From: Streptomyces huiliensis
Lineage (GTDB): Bacteria > Actinomycetota > Actinomycetes > Streptomycetales > Streptomycetaceae
DNA length: 64,000 nt
Direction: 5' to 3'
Assembly: GCF_020037025.1 (NCBI RefSeq)
Contig: NZ_JAIQLH010000065.1
Location: 1-64,000 of the forward strand
How positions within the stretch are numbered: the stretch's first letter is position 1; each line of letters begins with the position of its first letter. This document shows positions 26,136 through 34,755 of this stretch, piece by piece. The translations under genes and the position numbers were made by a program. Below the pieces are notes generated by a model, which was not told the origin of the DNA, searched no databases, and saw only the letters and a list, made by a program, of their open reading frames with translations.

Positions 26136-27260
26136 ATGACGGGAAACACGGGCAAGCGGAGACTGACGGCCCTGCTCGGCGCCGCGGTCGGGACCGCGCT
26201 GATACTGCCGTCCTCCGCGCAGGCCGCGCCGGAGGACGAACACCCCGCCACCCGGGCGGCACTCCAGGCGTTCCAGGCGGTCGGCGGCCCGGGGGCCGGA
26301 CTCCACGCCGGGGACCGGACCGGCTCCTGGAGTCTCAGCGTCGGCACCGGCACCAACGGCGCCGACCGGCCCGTCCAGCCCACCGATCACCACCGCGTGG
26401 GCAGCCAGACCAAGACCTTCACGGCCGTCGCGGTGCTGCAACTGGTGGACGAGGGCAAGGTGGCCCTCGACACGGCGATCGAGCGCTACCTGCCCGGGGT
26501 CGTCGACGGCAACGGTTACGACGGCGACACCATCACCGTCCGTCACCTCCTCCAGCACACCAGCGGGATCCCGACCAACGTCCCCAACCCCAAGGCCGAA
26601 CCGGACGGCACCTACACCCTGGCCGCGCTGGTGCGCGACGGGCTCGGCCACCCCCCGGCCTTCCCGCCGGGCACTTCCTTCCAGTACAGCAACACCAACT
26701 ACGCGATCCTCGGCATGCTTATCGAGAAGATCACCGGCACCCCGGTGGGCGAGGTGATCACGAAACGGATCGTCGAACCGCTCGGCCTGACCGGGACCCG
26801 CTACCCCAAGCCGGGCGACCGCTCCCTCGCCGACCCCGCGGTCCGCGGCTACCGGGGCGTCCGGGTCGGTCCGTTCTTCTCCTGGACGGACGTCACCACG
26901 ACGCTGGAGCCGTCCGTCTTCCACAGCGCGGGGGCGATGACCTCCACCGAGCGGGACATGGCCGCGTTCTTCCAGGCGCTCGTCGACGGCAGGCTCCTCT
27001 CCCGGGCGAGCCTGGACGCGATGGAGGCGCCGGGCGCCCACGCCCCGTACGGCCTGGGCCTGGACCGGCTGCCCCTGCCCTGCGGCGGCGTGGCGTTCGG
27101 GCACACCGGAGGCGTGCCCGGTTACCTGTCCTTCTCCGCGGCGACCGCCGACGGCCGGCGCGTGTCGCTGATGACCAACTCCATGGCGTCGCTCAACTCC
27201 GAGACGGCGATCGCCAGGATGACCGCCGCGGCGTCCACCGCCCTGTGCGAGAACCGCTGA
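26136..27260 (+). CDS. Secreted serine hydrolase of the beta-lactamase/DD-peptidase family
   Basis: 374 residues. Signal peptide about 1-30 (ending SSAQA), then the penicillin-recognising fold: SQTK (SxxK nucleophile), YSN (YxN) and GHTGG (HTG). The pattern is closest to the R61-type D-alanyl-D-alanine carboxypeptidases and EstB-like esterases rather than to clinical class C beta-lactamases. It acts outside the membrane. The ATG at 26136 follows GGGAG. Expression may be governed by the tandem TCATTCAATGA sites immediately upstream. Confidence 0.9.
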   Translation: MTGNTGKRRLTALLGAAVGTALILPSSAQAAPEDEHPATRAALQAFQAVGGPGAGLHAGDRTGSWSLSVGTGTNGADRPVQPTDHHRVGSQTKTFTAVAVLQLVDEGKVALDTAIERYLPGVVDGNGYDGDTITVRHLLQHTSGIPTNVPNPKAEPDGTYTLAALVRDGLGHPPAFPPGTSFQYSNTNYAILGMLIEKITGTPVGEVITKRIVEPLGLTGTRYPKPGDRSLADPAVRGYRGVRVGPFFSWTDVTTTLEPSVFHSAGAMTSTERDMAAFFQALVDGRLLSRASLDAMEAPGAHAPYGLGLDRLPLPCGGVAFGHTGGVPGYLSFSAATADGRRVSLMTNSMASLNSETAIARMTAAASTALCENR

Positions 27261-27319
27261 CGCGGAGGCCGGCGGGCTTCCGGGCCGACGCGCACCGCGT
27301 CGCCCGCGGACGTCACGCG

Positions 27320-27349
27320 CCCCGGCCGGTGTGAGCGCCCCGGCCGGGG
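27320..27349. terminator. Hairpin between convergent genes
   Basis: Perfect 10-bp stem CCCCGGCCGG / CCGGCCGGGG with a 10-base loop, lying between the ends of the serine hydrolase and MFS exporter genes. Confidence 0.65.
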
Positions 27350-27376
27350 CCCGCGAACGTCCCGGCGGCGTTCCGG

Positions 27377-28639
27377 TCAGTCCCTCGCCGCCGGCGGCCT
27401 GCGCGCGAAGTGGCGGGCTGTCGGGACCAGCGCGGCGGCGGCCGGGACGAGGAAGCAGGCGGCGGCGCACGCCGCGAGGACGGGCGTGACCCCGAACGCG
27501 CCGATGGCCGGGGCGATCAGGGCGAGGCCGGCCGGCGCCAGGCCGTAGGAGACGAGGAAGTCCAGCGAGGAGACCCGTGCGAGCTTGTCCGGCGCCACCT
27601 CGCGCTGCGTCGCCGTGAACCAGGGCACGTTGAACAGCTCGATCCCGACCCCCGCGACGGCGTACGCGGCGACGACCGCGAGCGGATGCACGGGCAGCAT
27701 CAGGCTCAGCGGAGCGACACCGTACGCGGCCAGGCCCGCGAACGCCGCCCAGCCCTGGGACCGCGGCCGCCACCGCGCGACGAGCAGGGCGCCGCCGAGC
27801 GCGCCGACGGTGTACGCGGTCGTGGCCGCGGCCAGCACCCACTCGCTGCCGTACCGGTCCCGGCTGATGAGGGGCAGCGCGACGCTGGTGGCGGAGTAGC
27901 CGAGCGCGATGACCGCGACGAGCGCGGCCAGCCCGGCGAGGAACCACGGGTGGCGGCGCGCCTCGCGTATCCCGTCGGCGAACTCCGTACGGAAGCCGGG
28001 ACGCCCGGCCGGCACGACGGGGACGCCGCCGGCACCGGCGGCCCGGGCCGGGACCAGCGCGGCCACCAGCCACAGCAGGCCGATGCCGAGCAGCAGCGTC
28101 CGGGTGTCCAGGAACGCCGCGAGCAGCGAGGCCAGGGCCGGGCCGGCGAGCGTGGAGCTCCGTACCGCCAGGGTCATGGCGGCGTTGGCCCGTTGCCGGC
28201 CCTCGGGGGCGACGGTCTCGGCGGTCAGCGCCTGGAACGCCGGGCGGCAGGCGCCCTGTCCGGCGCCGGCGAGGACGGCGGCGGCCGTCATCAGCACGAG
28301 CGAGCGGCCGAGTCCGGCGGCGAGGAGGGGCGCGGCGGCCGCCGCCGCGAGGGCCGACCAGAGGACGACCGCGCGGCGCGAGTGCCGGTCGGCCAGGACG
28401 CCGCCGACGGCGACGGCGACGAGGAACCCGGCGGTGCGGGCGGCGAGGACCAGGCCGAGTCCGGCGGCGCCGAGGTCGCGGTGGAGGACGGCGAGTCCGA
28501 GGACGAAGGGCAGGGCCCAGGTCGCGAGGCCCGAGGCGGTGGTGCCCGCCCACAGACGCAGGAACGCGGCGTCCCGGAGGATCGAACGCGGGGGAGGGGA
28601 GGCGGGCTTGGCCTCCGTCGGCAGGGGTGTGGTCACCAC
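27377..28639 (-). CDS. MFS exporter (EntS/MFS_3-like), candidate metallophore exporter
   Basis: 420 residues, about 12 membrane helices, with the MFS loop motif GGVLADRHSRRAVV between helices 2 and 3 and GAGQGACRPAFQALTAE. The pattern fits the MFS_3/EntS group that exports siderophores and antibiotics. The GTG start at 28639 follows GAGGAG. It is divergent from the FecB-type operon across a Zur-like box, so I infer that it exports the small molecule that the operon re-imports. A drug exporter is the alternative. Confidence 0.85.
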   Translation of the reverse strand: MVTTPLPTEAKPASPPPRSILRDAAFLRLWAGTTASGLATWALPFVLGLAVLHRDLGAAGLGLVLAARTAGFLVAVAVGGVLADRHSRRAVVLWSALAAAAAAPLLAAGLGRSLVLMTAAAVLAGAGQGACRPAFQALTAETVAPEGRQRANAAMTLAVRSSTLAGPALASLLAAFLDTRTLLLGIGLLWLVAALVPARAAGAGGVPVVPAGRPGFRTEFADGIREARRHPWFLAGLAALVAVIALGYSATSVALPLISRDRYGSEWVLAAATTAYTVGALGGALLVARWRPRSQGWAAFAGLAAYGVAPLSLMLPVHPLAVVAAYAVAGVGIELFNVPWFTATQREVAPDKLARVSSLDFLVSYGLAPAGLALIAPAIGAFGVTPVLAACAAACFLVPAAAALVPTARHFARRPPAARD

Positions 28640-28696
28640 GGTGTGGTCGCTCCTCGGGGGTGGGGGTGGCGGTTCCGAGAACCGCCCCGGTCTCGT

Positions 28697-28717
28697 TAAT
28701 GAAAATGAATACCATTA
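28697..28717. promoter_or_regulatory. Zur-like (zinc uptake regulator) box
   Basis: 21-bp imperfect palindrome with TAATG and CATTA arms and a TGAAAATGA core (28700-28708). It agrees at about 18 of 21 positions with an idealised actinobacterial Zur box (TGAAAATGATTTTCA core). It is very AT-rich for this genome and lies between the divergent exporter and importer genes, near a possible -10 TATGCT (28721-28726). The assignment to Zur rather than another FUR-family protein is by motif only. Confidence 0.65.
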
Positions 28718-28799
28718 CAGTATGCTGCACCATACGGCGCTCCTGTCCCGTGCATGACAGCGCCGCCCCCCTTCCCTCTCCTCTCGCATCGGAGCCCCC

Positions 28800-29825
28800 A
28801 TGCGTCATCCCGTCCGACTCGGCGCGGCCCTCGCCGGAACCCTGACCCTCGCCCTCGCCGCCACCGGCTGCGGCGCGAAAGGCACCGAAGCCGCCGCCGG
28901 GACTCCCGCCGCCGAGACGACCGTCACGAGCTGCGGCCGTCAACTCTCCTTCGCCGCACCGCCGAAACGGGCCGTCACCCTGGACCAGACCTCCACCGAG
29001 ATCCTGCTGGAACTCGGCCTACAGGACCGGATGGCGGGCACGGCCAACATCAAGACCAAGATCCCCGCCCGGTACGCGGCCGCGTACGCCAAGGTCCCCG
29101 TCATCGCCCCCAAGATCGCCACCGGTGAGCAACTCCGTGCCGCCACCCCGGACTTCGTCGTCGCCGGTTCCGCGGACCTCCTCACCAAAGACCGGGCCGG
29201 CACCCGCGAGGAACTGGCCGCTCTCAAGGTCCCCGCCTTCGTCAGCGCCGTCGGCTGCCCGCGGCGGGAACGGGCCGGCGCGTCCCCCTTCGAGCTGCTC
29301 TTCTCCGACTACGAGAACCTGGGCAAGGTCTTCGGCGCCGCACCGCGCGCGGGCCGGCTCGCCGCAGACCAGCGGGCCGCGGTCGCCAAGGCGCGGAAGA
29401 CCGCGGCCGAGACCGCCTGCGGCGGGGGCCGGCCCACCGTCGTCTACCTCTACTCCGTCTTCAACGGCATGCCGTACGTCGCGGGCGGGACCGGACTGCC
29501 CAGCGAGATGAGCCGGATCGTCGGTGCGAAGAACGCCTTCGACGACGTGAAGGAGGACTGGCCGGAGGTCTCCTGGGAGGAGGTCGCCAAGCGGAACCCG
29601 GACTACATCGTCATCGGCGACCTGTCCGAACGCGGCCGTCCCGGCGACAGCGCCGCCGAGAAGCGGGCCGCGCTGACCGAACACCCCGTGGTCTCCAAGC
29701 TCGCGGCGGTCCGCGACGGCAGGATCCTCGAAGTGCCCGGCATCGAACTCGACCCGTCCGTACGGTCGGTGCACGCCCTGGGGCTGCTGGCCGAGGGGCT
29801 GAAGGGCGCCGGACATGGCCGCTGA
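28800..29825 (+). CDS. ABC transporter substrate-binding lipoprotein (FecB/BtuF type)
   Basis: 341 residues. Lipoprotein signal with Cys24 (LALAATGC), then a class III binding-protein fold (RAVTLDQTSTEILLELGLQD; DYIVIGDL) typical of metal-chelate and cobalamin importers. It would capture a metallophore-metal complex outside the membrane and deliver it to the FecCD permease encoded next. The permease start overlaps its 3' end by 11 bases. Regulation is probably through the Zur-like box about 85 bases upstream. Confidence 0.9.
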   Translation: MRHPVRLGAALAGTLTLALAATGCGAKGTEAAAGTPAAETTVTSCGRQLSFAAPPKRAVTLDQTSTEILLELGLQDRMAGTANIKTKIPARYAAAYAKVPVIAPKIATGEQLRAATPDFVVAGSADLLTKDRAGTREELAALKVPAFVSAVGCPRRERAGASPFELLFSDYENLGKVFGAAPRAGRLAADQRAAVAKARKTAAETACGGGRPTVVYLYSVFNGMPYVAGGTGLPSEMSRIVGAKNAFDDVKEDWPEVSWEEVAKRNPDYIVIGDLSERGRPGDSAAEKRAALTEHPVVSKLAAVRDGRILEVPGIELDPSVRSVHALGLLAEGLKGAGHGR

Positions 29826-30963
29826 CCCGGCCGCCCACCGGGCGCCGGTGGACCTGCCGCTCCCGGCGGACTTGCCGCTCCCGGTGGACCTCCTCCTCCC
29901 GGCGGCCCGCGGACACGTCGCGGCCGGGGAACCCGTCGTCGCCGGCGAGCGGTCCGCGCCCGCCCGCGCGGCCCTCTTCCTCCTCGCCGCCGCCGTCCTC
30001 GCCGGGTCGCTCGCCGCCGCCGTGCGCATCGGCACCGCCGACGTCGGCTGGGCCGGTCTCGCCCGGGTCCTCGGCGCCCGCCTCGGCCTGGACGTCACAC
30101 CGCCGCCCCCGCTCGTCGACTCCCTCGTCTGGGACCTGCGGCTGCCGCGCGTCCTGATGGCCGCCCTCGTCGGCGCCTCGCTCGCCGTGTGCGGCGCGGT
30201 GCTCCAGGCCGTCACCCGCAACGCGCTCGCCGACCCCTACCTCCTCGGCGTCTCCTCGGGCGCCTCCGCCGGAGCCGTCACCGTCGTCGTCCTCGGCGTC
30301 GGCGCGAGCGCGCTCGGCGTCACCGGCGGCGCGCTCGCCGGGGCGCTGCTCGCCTTCGGACTGCTCCTGCTGCTGCTCCGGCGCACCGGGCTGGACTCCA
30401 CCCGCATCGTCCTCACCGGCGTGGTCGTCGGCCAGCTGTTCACCGCGCTGACCTCGCTCGTCCTGATGGCCTCGGCGGACGCGGACACCACCCGCGCCGT
30501 CACCCACTGGCTCCTCGGCTCGATGGCGCCCGCGCGCTGGGACACCGTCGCGGCCTGCGCCGTCGTCACCCCGCTCGGACTCCTCGTCGCCTGGCTCTGC
30601 TCGAACGCCCTCGACGGGCTCGCGTTCGGCACCGACACCGCCGCGTCCCTCGGGATCGGCGTACGGCGCACACGGCTGCTGCTGCTCGTGGTCACCGCCG
30701 TGCTGACCGCGGTGGCGGTGGCCACCGTCGGCGCCATCGGCTTCGTCGGGCTGATTGTCCCGCACGGCGTCCGGTTCCTCGTCGGACCGTCGCACCGGGT
30801 GCTGCTGCCGTACGCGGCGCTCGCCGGCGCGGTGTTCCTCGTGTGGACGGACGCGGTGGCGCGCGTCGCCTTCGCGCCCCGCGAGATCCCGGTGGGCGTG
30901 ATCACCGCCCTGCTGGGCGTGCCGCTCTTCCTCCTCGTCCTGCGCCGGAGGGGTGAGCTGTGA
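29815..30963 (+). CDS. FecCD-type ABC transporter permease
   Basis: 382 residues, about 10 membrane helices, with an N-terminal cytosolic extension rich in Pro/Leu. WDLRLPRVLMAALVGASLAV, LGVSSGASAGA and the closing GPSHR and EIPVGVITALLGVPLFL are the conserved blocks of FecC/FecD/BtuC permeases. Only one permease gene is present, so it should act as a homodimer. Confidence 0.93.
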   Translation: MAADPAAHRAPVDLPLPADLPLPVDLLLPAARGHVAAGEPVVAGERSAPARAALFLLAAAVLAGSLAAAVRIGTADVGWAGLARVLGARLGLDVTPPPPLVDSLVWDLRLPRVLMAALVGASLAVCGAVLQAVTRNALADPYLLGVSSGASAGAVTVVVLGVGASALGVTGGALAGALLAFGLLLLLLRRTGLDSTRIVLTGVVVGQLFTALTSLVLMASADADTTRAVTHWLLGSMAPARWDTVAACAVVTPLGLLVAWLCSNALDGLAFGTDTAASLGIGVRRTRLLLLVVTAVLTAVAVATVGAIGFVGLIVPHGVRFLVGPSHRVLLPYAALAGAVFLVWTDAVARVAFAPREIPVGVITALLGVPLFLLVLRRRGEL

Positions 30964-31808
30964 GGATCACCGCCGAAGGGCTGAGCTGGTCGGTCGCGGG
31001 TACGCCCGTCGTCCGCGGCGTCAGCCTGGACATCGCCCCCGGCGAGACCGTCGGACTGCTCGGCCCCAACGGCTCGGGCAAGTCCTCGCTGCTGCGCTGC
31101 CTGGCCGGGCTGCGCACGCCCGACGCGGGCACCGTCCGCTACGACGGCGCGTGCGTACGGGACTGGAGCGCGCGCCGGATCGCCCGGCACGTCGCCTTCG
31201 CCGAACAGGACGCGGGCGCGGACAGCGACCTCCGGGTCGCCGACGTCGTCGGCCTGGGCCGGACGCCGTTCCGGGACCGCTGGCGCGGGCCGGACGCCAC
31301 CGACCGCGCGGTGGTCGCCGCCGCGCTGGAACGCGTCGGACTCACCGCACTCGCCGGCCGCTCCTGGAAGGCGCTGTCCGGCGGCGAGCGGCAACGCGCC
31401 CACCTCGCCCGCGCGCTGGCCCAGCAGCCCTACGCGCTGCTGCTCGACGAACCCACCAACCACCTCGACGTCCGGCACCAGCTGGAACTCATGGAACTGC
31501 TGACGGACACCGGGCAGACGGTCCTCGTCGCCCTGCACGACCTGTCCCTGGCTGCCCGGTACTGCGACCGGCTGCTCCTCCTGCACCACGGCCGCCTCGT
31601 CGCCGCGGGGCCGCCGGCCGCCGTCCTGACGCGCGAACGGCTCGCCGAGGTCTTCGAGGTGGACGCCGACCTCGCGACGGACGCCCTCGGGCGGCCGGCG
31701 GTCACGTACCGCGGGCCGCTGGGCGGGAGCCCCCCTCGGCACGCGGCCCTGACGGCCTTCACACCACGCCTCATCCACCACTCCACCCCTCACGAAGGAA
31801 CCCCATGA
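30960..31808 (+). CDS. FecE-type ABC transporter ATPase
   Basis: 282 residues: Walker A GPNGSGKSS, signature LSGGERQR, Walker B LLLDEP, and the switch His in ALHDLSLA. It powers the FecCD-type permease. The GTG start overlaps the permease stop by 4 bases, and its own stop overlaps the next ATG (ATGA). Confidence 0.94.
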   Translation: MRITAEGLSWSVAGTPVVRGVSLDIAPGETVGLLGPNGSGKSSLLRCLAGLRTPDAGTVRYDGACVRDWSARRIARHVAFAEQDAGADSDLRVADVVGLGRTPFRDRWRGPDATDRAVVAAALERVGLTALAGRSWKALSGGERQRAHLARALAQQPYALLLDEPTNHLDVRHQLELMELLTDTGQTVLVALHDLSLAARYCDRLLLLHHGRLVAAGPPAAVLTRERLAEVFEVDADLATDALGRPAVTYRGPLGGSPPRHAALTAFTPRLIHHSTPHEGTP

Positions 31809-32653
31809 ACCGCACAAGCCCCACTTCCACCCCCACCCCCGCCGTCGACGCGCTCGCTGCGGCCGTCCTCGCCGGCGACCACGGACCGCTGCCCGCCGCC
31901 TCCACCGCGACCAGCGTGTTCTGGGTCCACCACGGCACCCGGCTGGCGGGCGGCGACACCACGTACCTCAACCAGTACGTCCTCGTCCGGCTCGGCGACT
32001 CCTTCGGCGGGTGCGCCTTCGAGGCGGGCGAGATCGAGCCGTCCGTCTGCCGCGACGCCTCCGGCGCGCCGCTCGACGTCCTGCTGCGCGAGGCCCCGCG
32101 CCCGCTGCGGATCGCCGCGCTCGACGCCTACCTCTCGCGGGCCCGCCCGCACCGCGCGGCGGCCGGGGCGGGGGAGGCCGAGGCCGTCGTCCTCCCCGCG
32201 GGCACCCCGGAAGTCCGTGCGAAGGCACGGGACGCGGCCGTCGCCGGGCTGCTGGACATCGCGGAAGGCGCCGAGGTCGGCCTCATCGGCGTCGTCAACC
32301 CGCTGGTCGCCGCGATACGCGCACGCGGCGGCCGACCGCTGCCCTGTGACCTCAACCTCACGACCACCCAGTGGGGCGACCCCGTCACCGACGACATGCA
32401 CGAGGTGCTCGACCGCGCGGACGCCGTCGTCGCCACCGGAATGACGCTGAGCAACGGCTCGTTCGACGTCATCCTGGAACGGTGCCGCTCCCGAGGCGTC
32501 CCGCTCGTCGTCTACGCGCAGACCGGCAGCGCCGTCGCCCGCGCCTTCCTCGGCTCGGGCGTGACCGCGCTGTCCGCGGAACCGTTCCCGTACTCGCAGT
32601 TCAGCGCCGAGGAAACGGTCCTGTACCGCTACCGGACGGCGGACGGCGCGTGA
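31805..32653 (+). CDS. DUF364/Rossmann-like protein of putative heavy-metal chelation family
   Basis: 282 residues. N-terminal enolase-like part (DUF4213, SVFWVHHGTRLAGGDTTYLN) and C-terminal Rossmann-like DUF364 part with GLIGVVNPLV, ATGMTLSNGSFDVILE and SAEPFPYSQF. Members are encoded with metal importers and nitrogenase or metallophore genes; a chelate-processing role is suggested but unproven. It overlaps the ATPase stop by 4 bases and the kinase start by 4 bases, so it is fully embedded in the operon. Confidence 0.8.
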   Translation: MNRTSPTSTPTPAVDALAAAVLAGDHGPLPAASTATSVFWVHHGTRLAGGDTTYLNQYVLVRLGDSFGGCAFEAGEIEPSVCRDASGAPLDVLLREAPRPLRIAALDAYLSRARPHRAAAGAGEAEAVVLPAGTPEVRAKARDAAVAGLLDIAEGAEVGLIGVVNPLVAAIRARGGRPLPCDLNLTTTQWGDPVTDDMHEVLDRADAVVATGMTLSNGSFDVILERCRSRGVPLVVYAQTGSAVARAFLGSGVTALSAEPFPYSQFSAEETVLYRYRTADGA

Positions 32654-33657
32654 GCCCCACCGGCACCGGGCACGCCCCCTGCCACCACGGCGAACTCCTC
32701 CAGGGCGTCTTCCTCGACGCCGACGGACGCCGGTGCGCCGGACTGGTCACCCTGCCCATGGCCGGCCCCGGCAGCACCGCCGAGTTCCGCCGCCGGCCCG
32801 GCACGCCGCCCGAGGCGCTCACCGTCGTCCCCGCCGGCCGCACGAAGGCCGCCGGGGCGGCCGCCCTCGCGGTCGCCGAGTGCGCGCGCCGGACCGGACG
32901 GCCGCCCGACGGCGGCGTGTTGCGGCTCACCGGCGACGTACCGGTGGGCCTGGGCATGGGCAGCTCCACCAGCGACGTCATCGCGGCCGTCCGCGCGGTC
33001 GCCGGCTCCTACGGCCTGCGGCTGCCGCCCGCGACGGTCGCCCGGCTGGCCGTCCGCGCCGAACGCGCCTGCGACCCGCTGATGCTCGACGGCCGCCCGG
33101 TCCTCTTCGCCCAGCGCGAGGGCCGGGTCCTGGAGGTCCTCGGCCCCGCCCTGCCGCCGCTGGTCGTGGTCGGCTGCGCGCTCGGCGGGGGAGCGCCCGT
33201 CGACACCCTCTCCCTGCCCGCCCCCGAGGCCGACGAACACGACGTCCGCGCCTGCGAACGGCTGCGCGCGCTGCTCCGCCGGGCGGTGGCCACCGGCGAC
33301 GCCCGCCTGCTCGGCGAGGTCGCCACCGCGAGCGCGGAGCGCGGCCAACGGGTGCTCCGGCACCCCGAGTTCGACGCGCTGACGGGCGTCGCCCGGCGGT
33401 CCGGGGCGGTGGGCGTGCAGATCGCGCACAGCGGTTCCGTGGCGGGCGTGCTGTTCGACCCGGCCGCGCCGGGCGTACGCCACCGCGTACGCGCCTGCCT
33501 GCGCGCCCTGAACGCCCACCGGATCCCCGCCACCCGCACGTTCACCACTCACCCCTTCCCCACGGAGGAGATCCCGCATGGACCAGCACATCGCGGAGGC
33601 GATCGGCCGGCCCGACCTCGTACGCCTCGACGACCGGCTCGTCTGCCTGCGCTTTGA
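32650..33657 (+). CDS. GHMP kinase, PduX-like (L-threonine/L-serine kinase)
   Basis: 335 residues. The N-terminus ACHHGELLQGVF and the GHMP ATP loop PVGLGMGSSTSDVIAAV match PduX-type L-threonine kinases, which form O-phospho-L-threonine. Here the following gene is a cysteine-synthase-family PLP enzyme, a class that accepts O-phosphoserine or O-phosphothreonine, so the kinase likely makes its activated amino acid. No cobalamin genes are nearby, which argues against the usual PduX role. GTG start overlaps the previous stop (GTGA). The gene runs 80 bases into the next one; the last 25 residues look non-conserved. Confidence 0.8.
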   Translation: MSPTGTGHAPCHHGELLQGVFLDADGRRCAGLVTLPMAGPGSTAEFRRRPGTPPEALTVVPAGRTKAAGAAALAVAECARRTGRPPDGGVLRLTGDVPVGLGMGSSTSDVIAAVRAVAGSYGLRLPPATVARLAVRAERACDPLMLDGRPVLFAQREGRVLEVLGPALPPLVVVGCALGGGAPVDTLSLPAPEADEHDVRACERLRALLRRAVATGDARLLGEVATASAERGQRVLRHPEFDALTGVARRSGAVGVQIAHSGSVAGVLFDPAAPGVRHRVRACLRALNAHRIPATRTFTTHPFPTEEIPHGPAHRGGDRPARPRTPRRPARLPAL

Positions 33658-34603
33658 GACCATGAAGGTGGTCTCCGCCCTCGCGGCCGTCCGCCACCTG
33701 CTCGACACCGGAGCCGTACGCCGCGGCGACACCCTGCTCGACAGCTCCAGCGGCATCTACGCGTACGCCCTCGCCCTGGCCTGTCACCGGCACGGCATGC
33801 GGTGCCACATCGTCGGCTCGACGACGGTGGACCGCACGCTCCGTGTCCAACTCGCGGTCCTCGGCGCGACGCTGGAGCAGATGGAGCCGTGCAGCGACCT
33901 CAAGCTCGACCAGAAGCGCCGCGTGGAACGGATCCACGAGATCCTCGCCGAACACCCCGAGTACCACTGGATGCGCCAGTACCACGACGACATCCACTAC
34001 CTCGGCTACCGCGCGGTCGCCGACCGGATCCGGGAGGCGGTCGGCGCGGACGGCCTGACCGTCGTCGGAGGCGTCGGCTCGGGCGCCTCCACCGGCGCCC
34101 TCGCCCGCCACCTCCGCGACGGACCCGACGGACCGGCCGACGTCGAACTCGTCGGCGTCCAGCCGTACGGCAGCGTCACCTTCGGCGCCGAACACGTCGC
34201 CGACCCCGAGATCATCATCGCCGGGATCGGCAGCTCCATCCCCTTCGGGAACGTCGCGCACGAGTTGTACGACACCCTGCACTGGATCTCCTTCGACGCG
34301 GCCCTGGCCGGCAGCGTCGACCTGCTGCGGCGGCACGCCGTCTTCGCCGGCCTGTCCACCGGCGCCGGCTACCTCGCCGCCCGCCACGAACGCGAGCGCT
34401 CGCCCGGCCGGACGGTCCTGTTCATCGCCGCCGACACCGGCCACCGCTACGTCGACACCGTCCACGCCCGCCACCGCGAGGCCGCCCCGATCGCCGACCT
34501 CGCCCCGCGCGAGGTCGCCGACCGGAGCGCACTGGCGCTCCCGTGGTCCCGCATGCGCTGGAACCGCGCCCCGGCGCCCGGTCATGAGGAGGCACTGGCC
34601 TGA
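33578..34603 (+). CDS. Divergent PLP-dependent enzyme of the cysteine synthase family
   Basis: 341 residues, fold-type II. Lys in FETMKVVSALAAVRHL is the probable PLP lysine, SSSGIYAYALALA replaces the usual TSGNTG substrate loop, and GGVGSGASTGALARHL is the phosphate-binding glycine loop. It likely beta-replaces a phosphorylated Ser or Thr made by the PduX-like kinase. ATG at 33578 follows GGAGGAG. It is quite unlike the second family member at 43646, so they are not recent duplicates. Substrate and nucleophile are unknown. Confidence 0.8.
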   Translation: MDQHIAEAIGRPDLVRLDDRLVCLRFETMKVVSALAAVRHLLDTGAVRRGDTLLDSSSGIYAYALALACHRHGMRCHIVGSTTVDRTLRVQLAVLGATLEQMEPCSDLKLDQKRRVERIHEILAEHPEYHWMRQYHDDIHYLGYRAVADRIREAVGADGLTVVGGVGSGASTGALARHLRDGPDGPADVELVGVQPYGSVTFGAEHVADPEIIIAGIGSSIPFGNVAHELYDTLHWISFDAALAGSVDLLRRHAVFAGLSTGAGYLAARHERERSPGRTVLFIAADTGHRYVDTVHARHREAAPIADLAPREVADRSALALPWSRMRWNRAPAPGHEEALA

Positions 34604-34755
34604 AGGTGACGCGTGCGCCGGGCGGGGCCCGAATAATGAAGCGTGAGTGATCACCTCGGTCCCCGGACCCGGACTCGCAGTTCGCCGAGTGGACCGCGCC
34701 GTCGCGCCGCCCACACCCGACACGCGCGGGAGGACCACCGCGCCCCGTAAGCCCG

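Noticed and set aside
26100-28943. Long minus-strand open frame spanning the serine hydrolase and the MFS gene
   Set aside because: It is antisense to one real gene and out of frame with the other and has no recognisable domain.
33578-34603. Ordinary cysteine synthase
   Set aside because: The TSGNTG loop is replaced by SSSGIYA, and the gene sits in a metal-transport operon with a kinase rather than with cysE.
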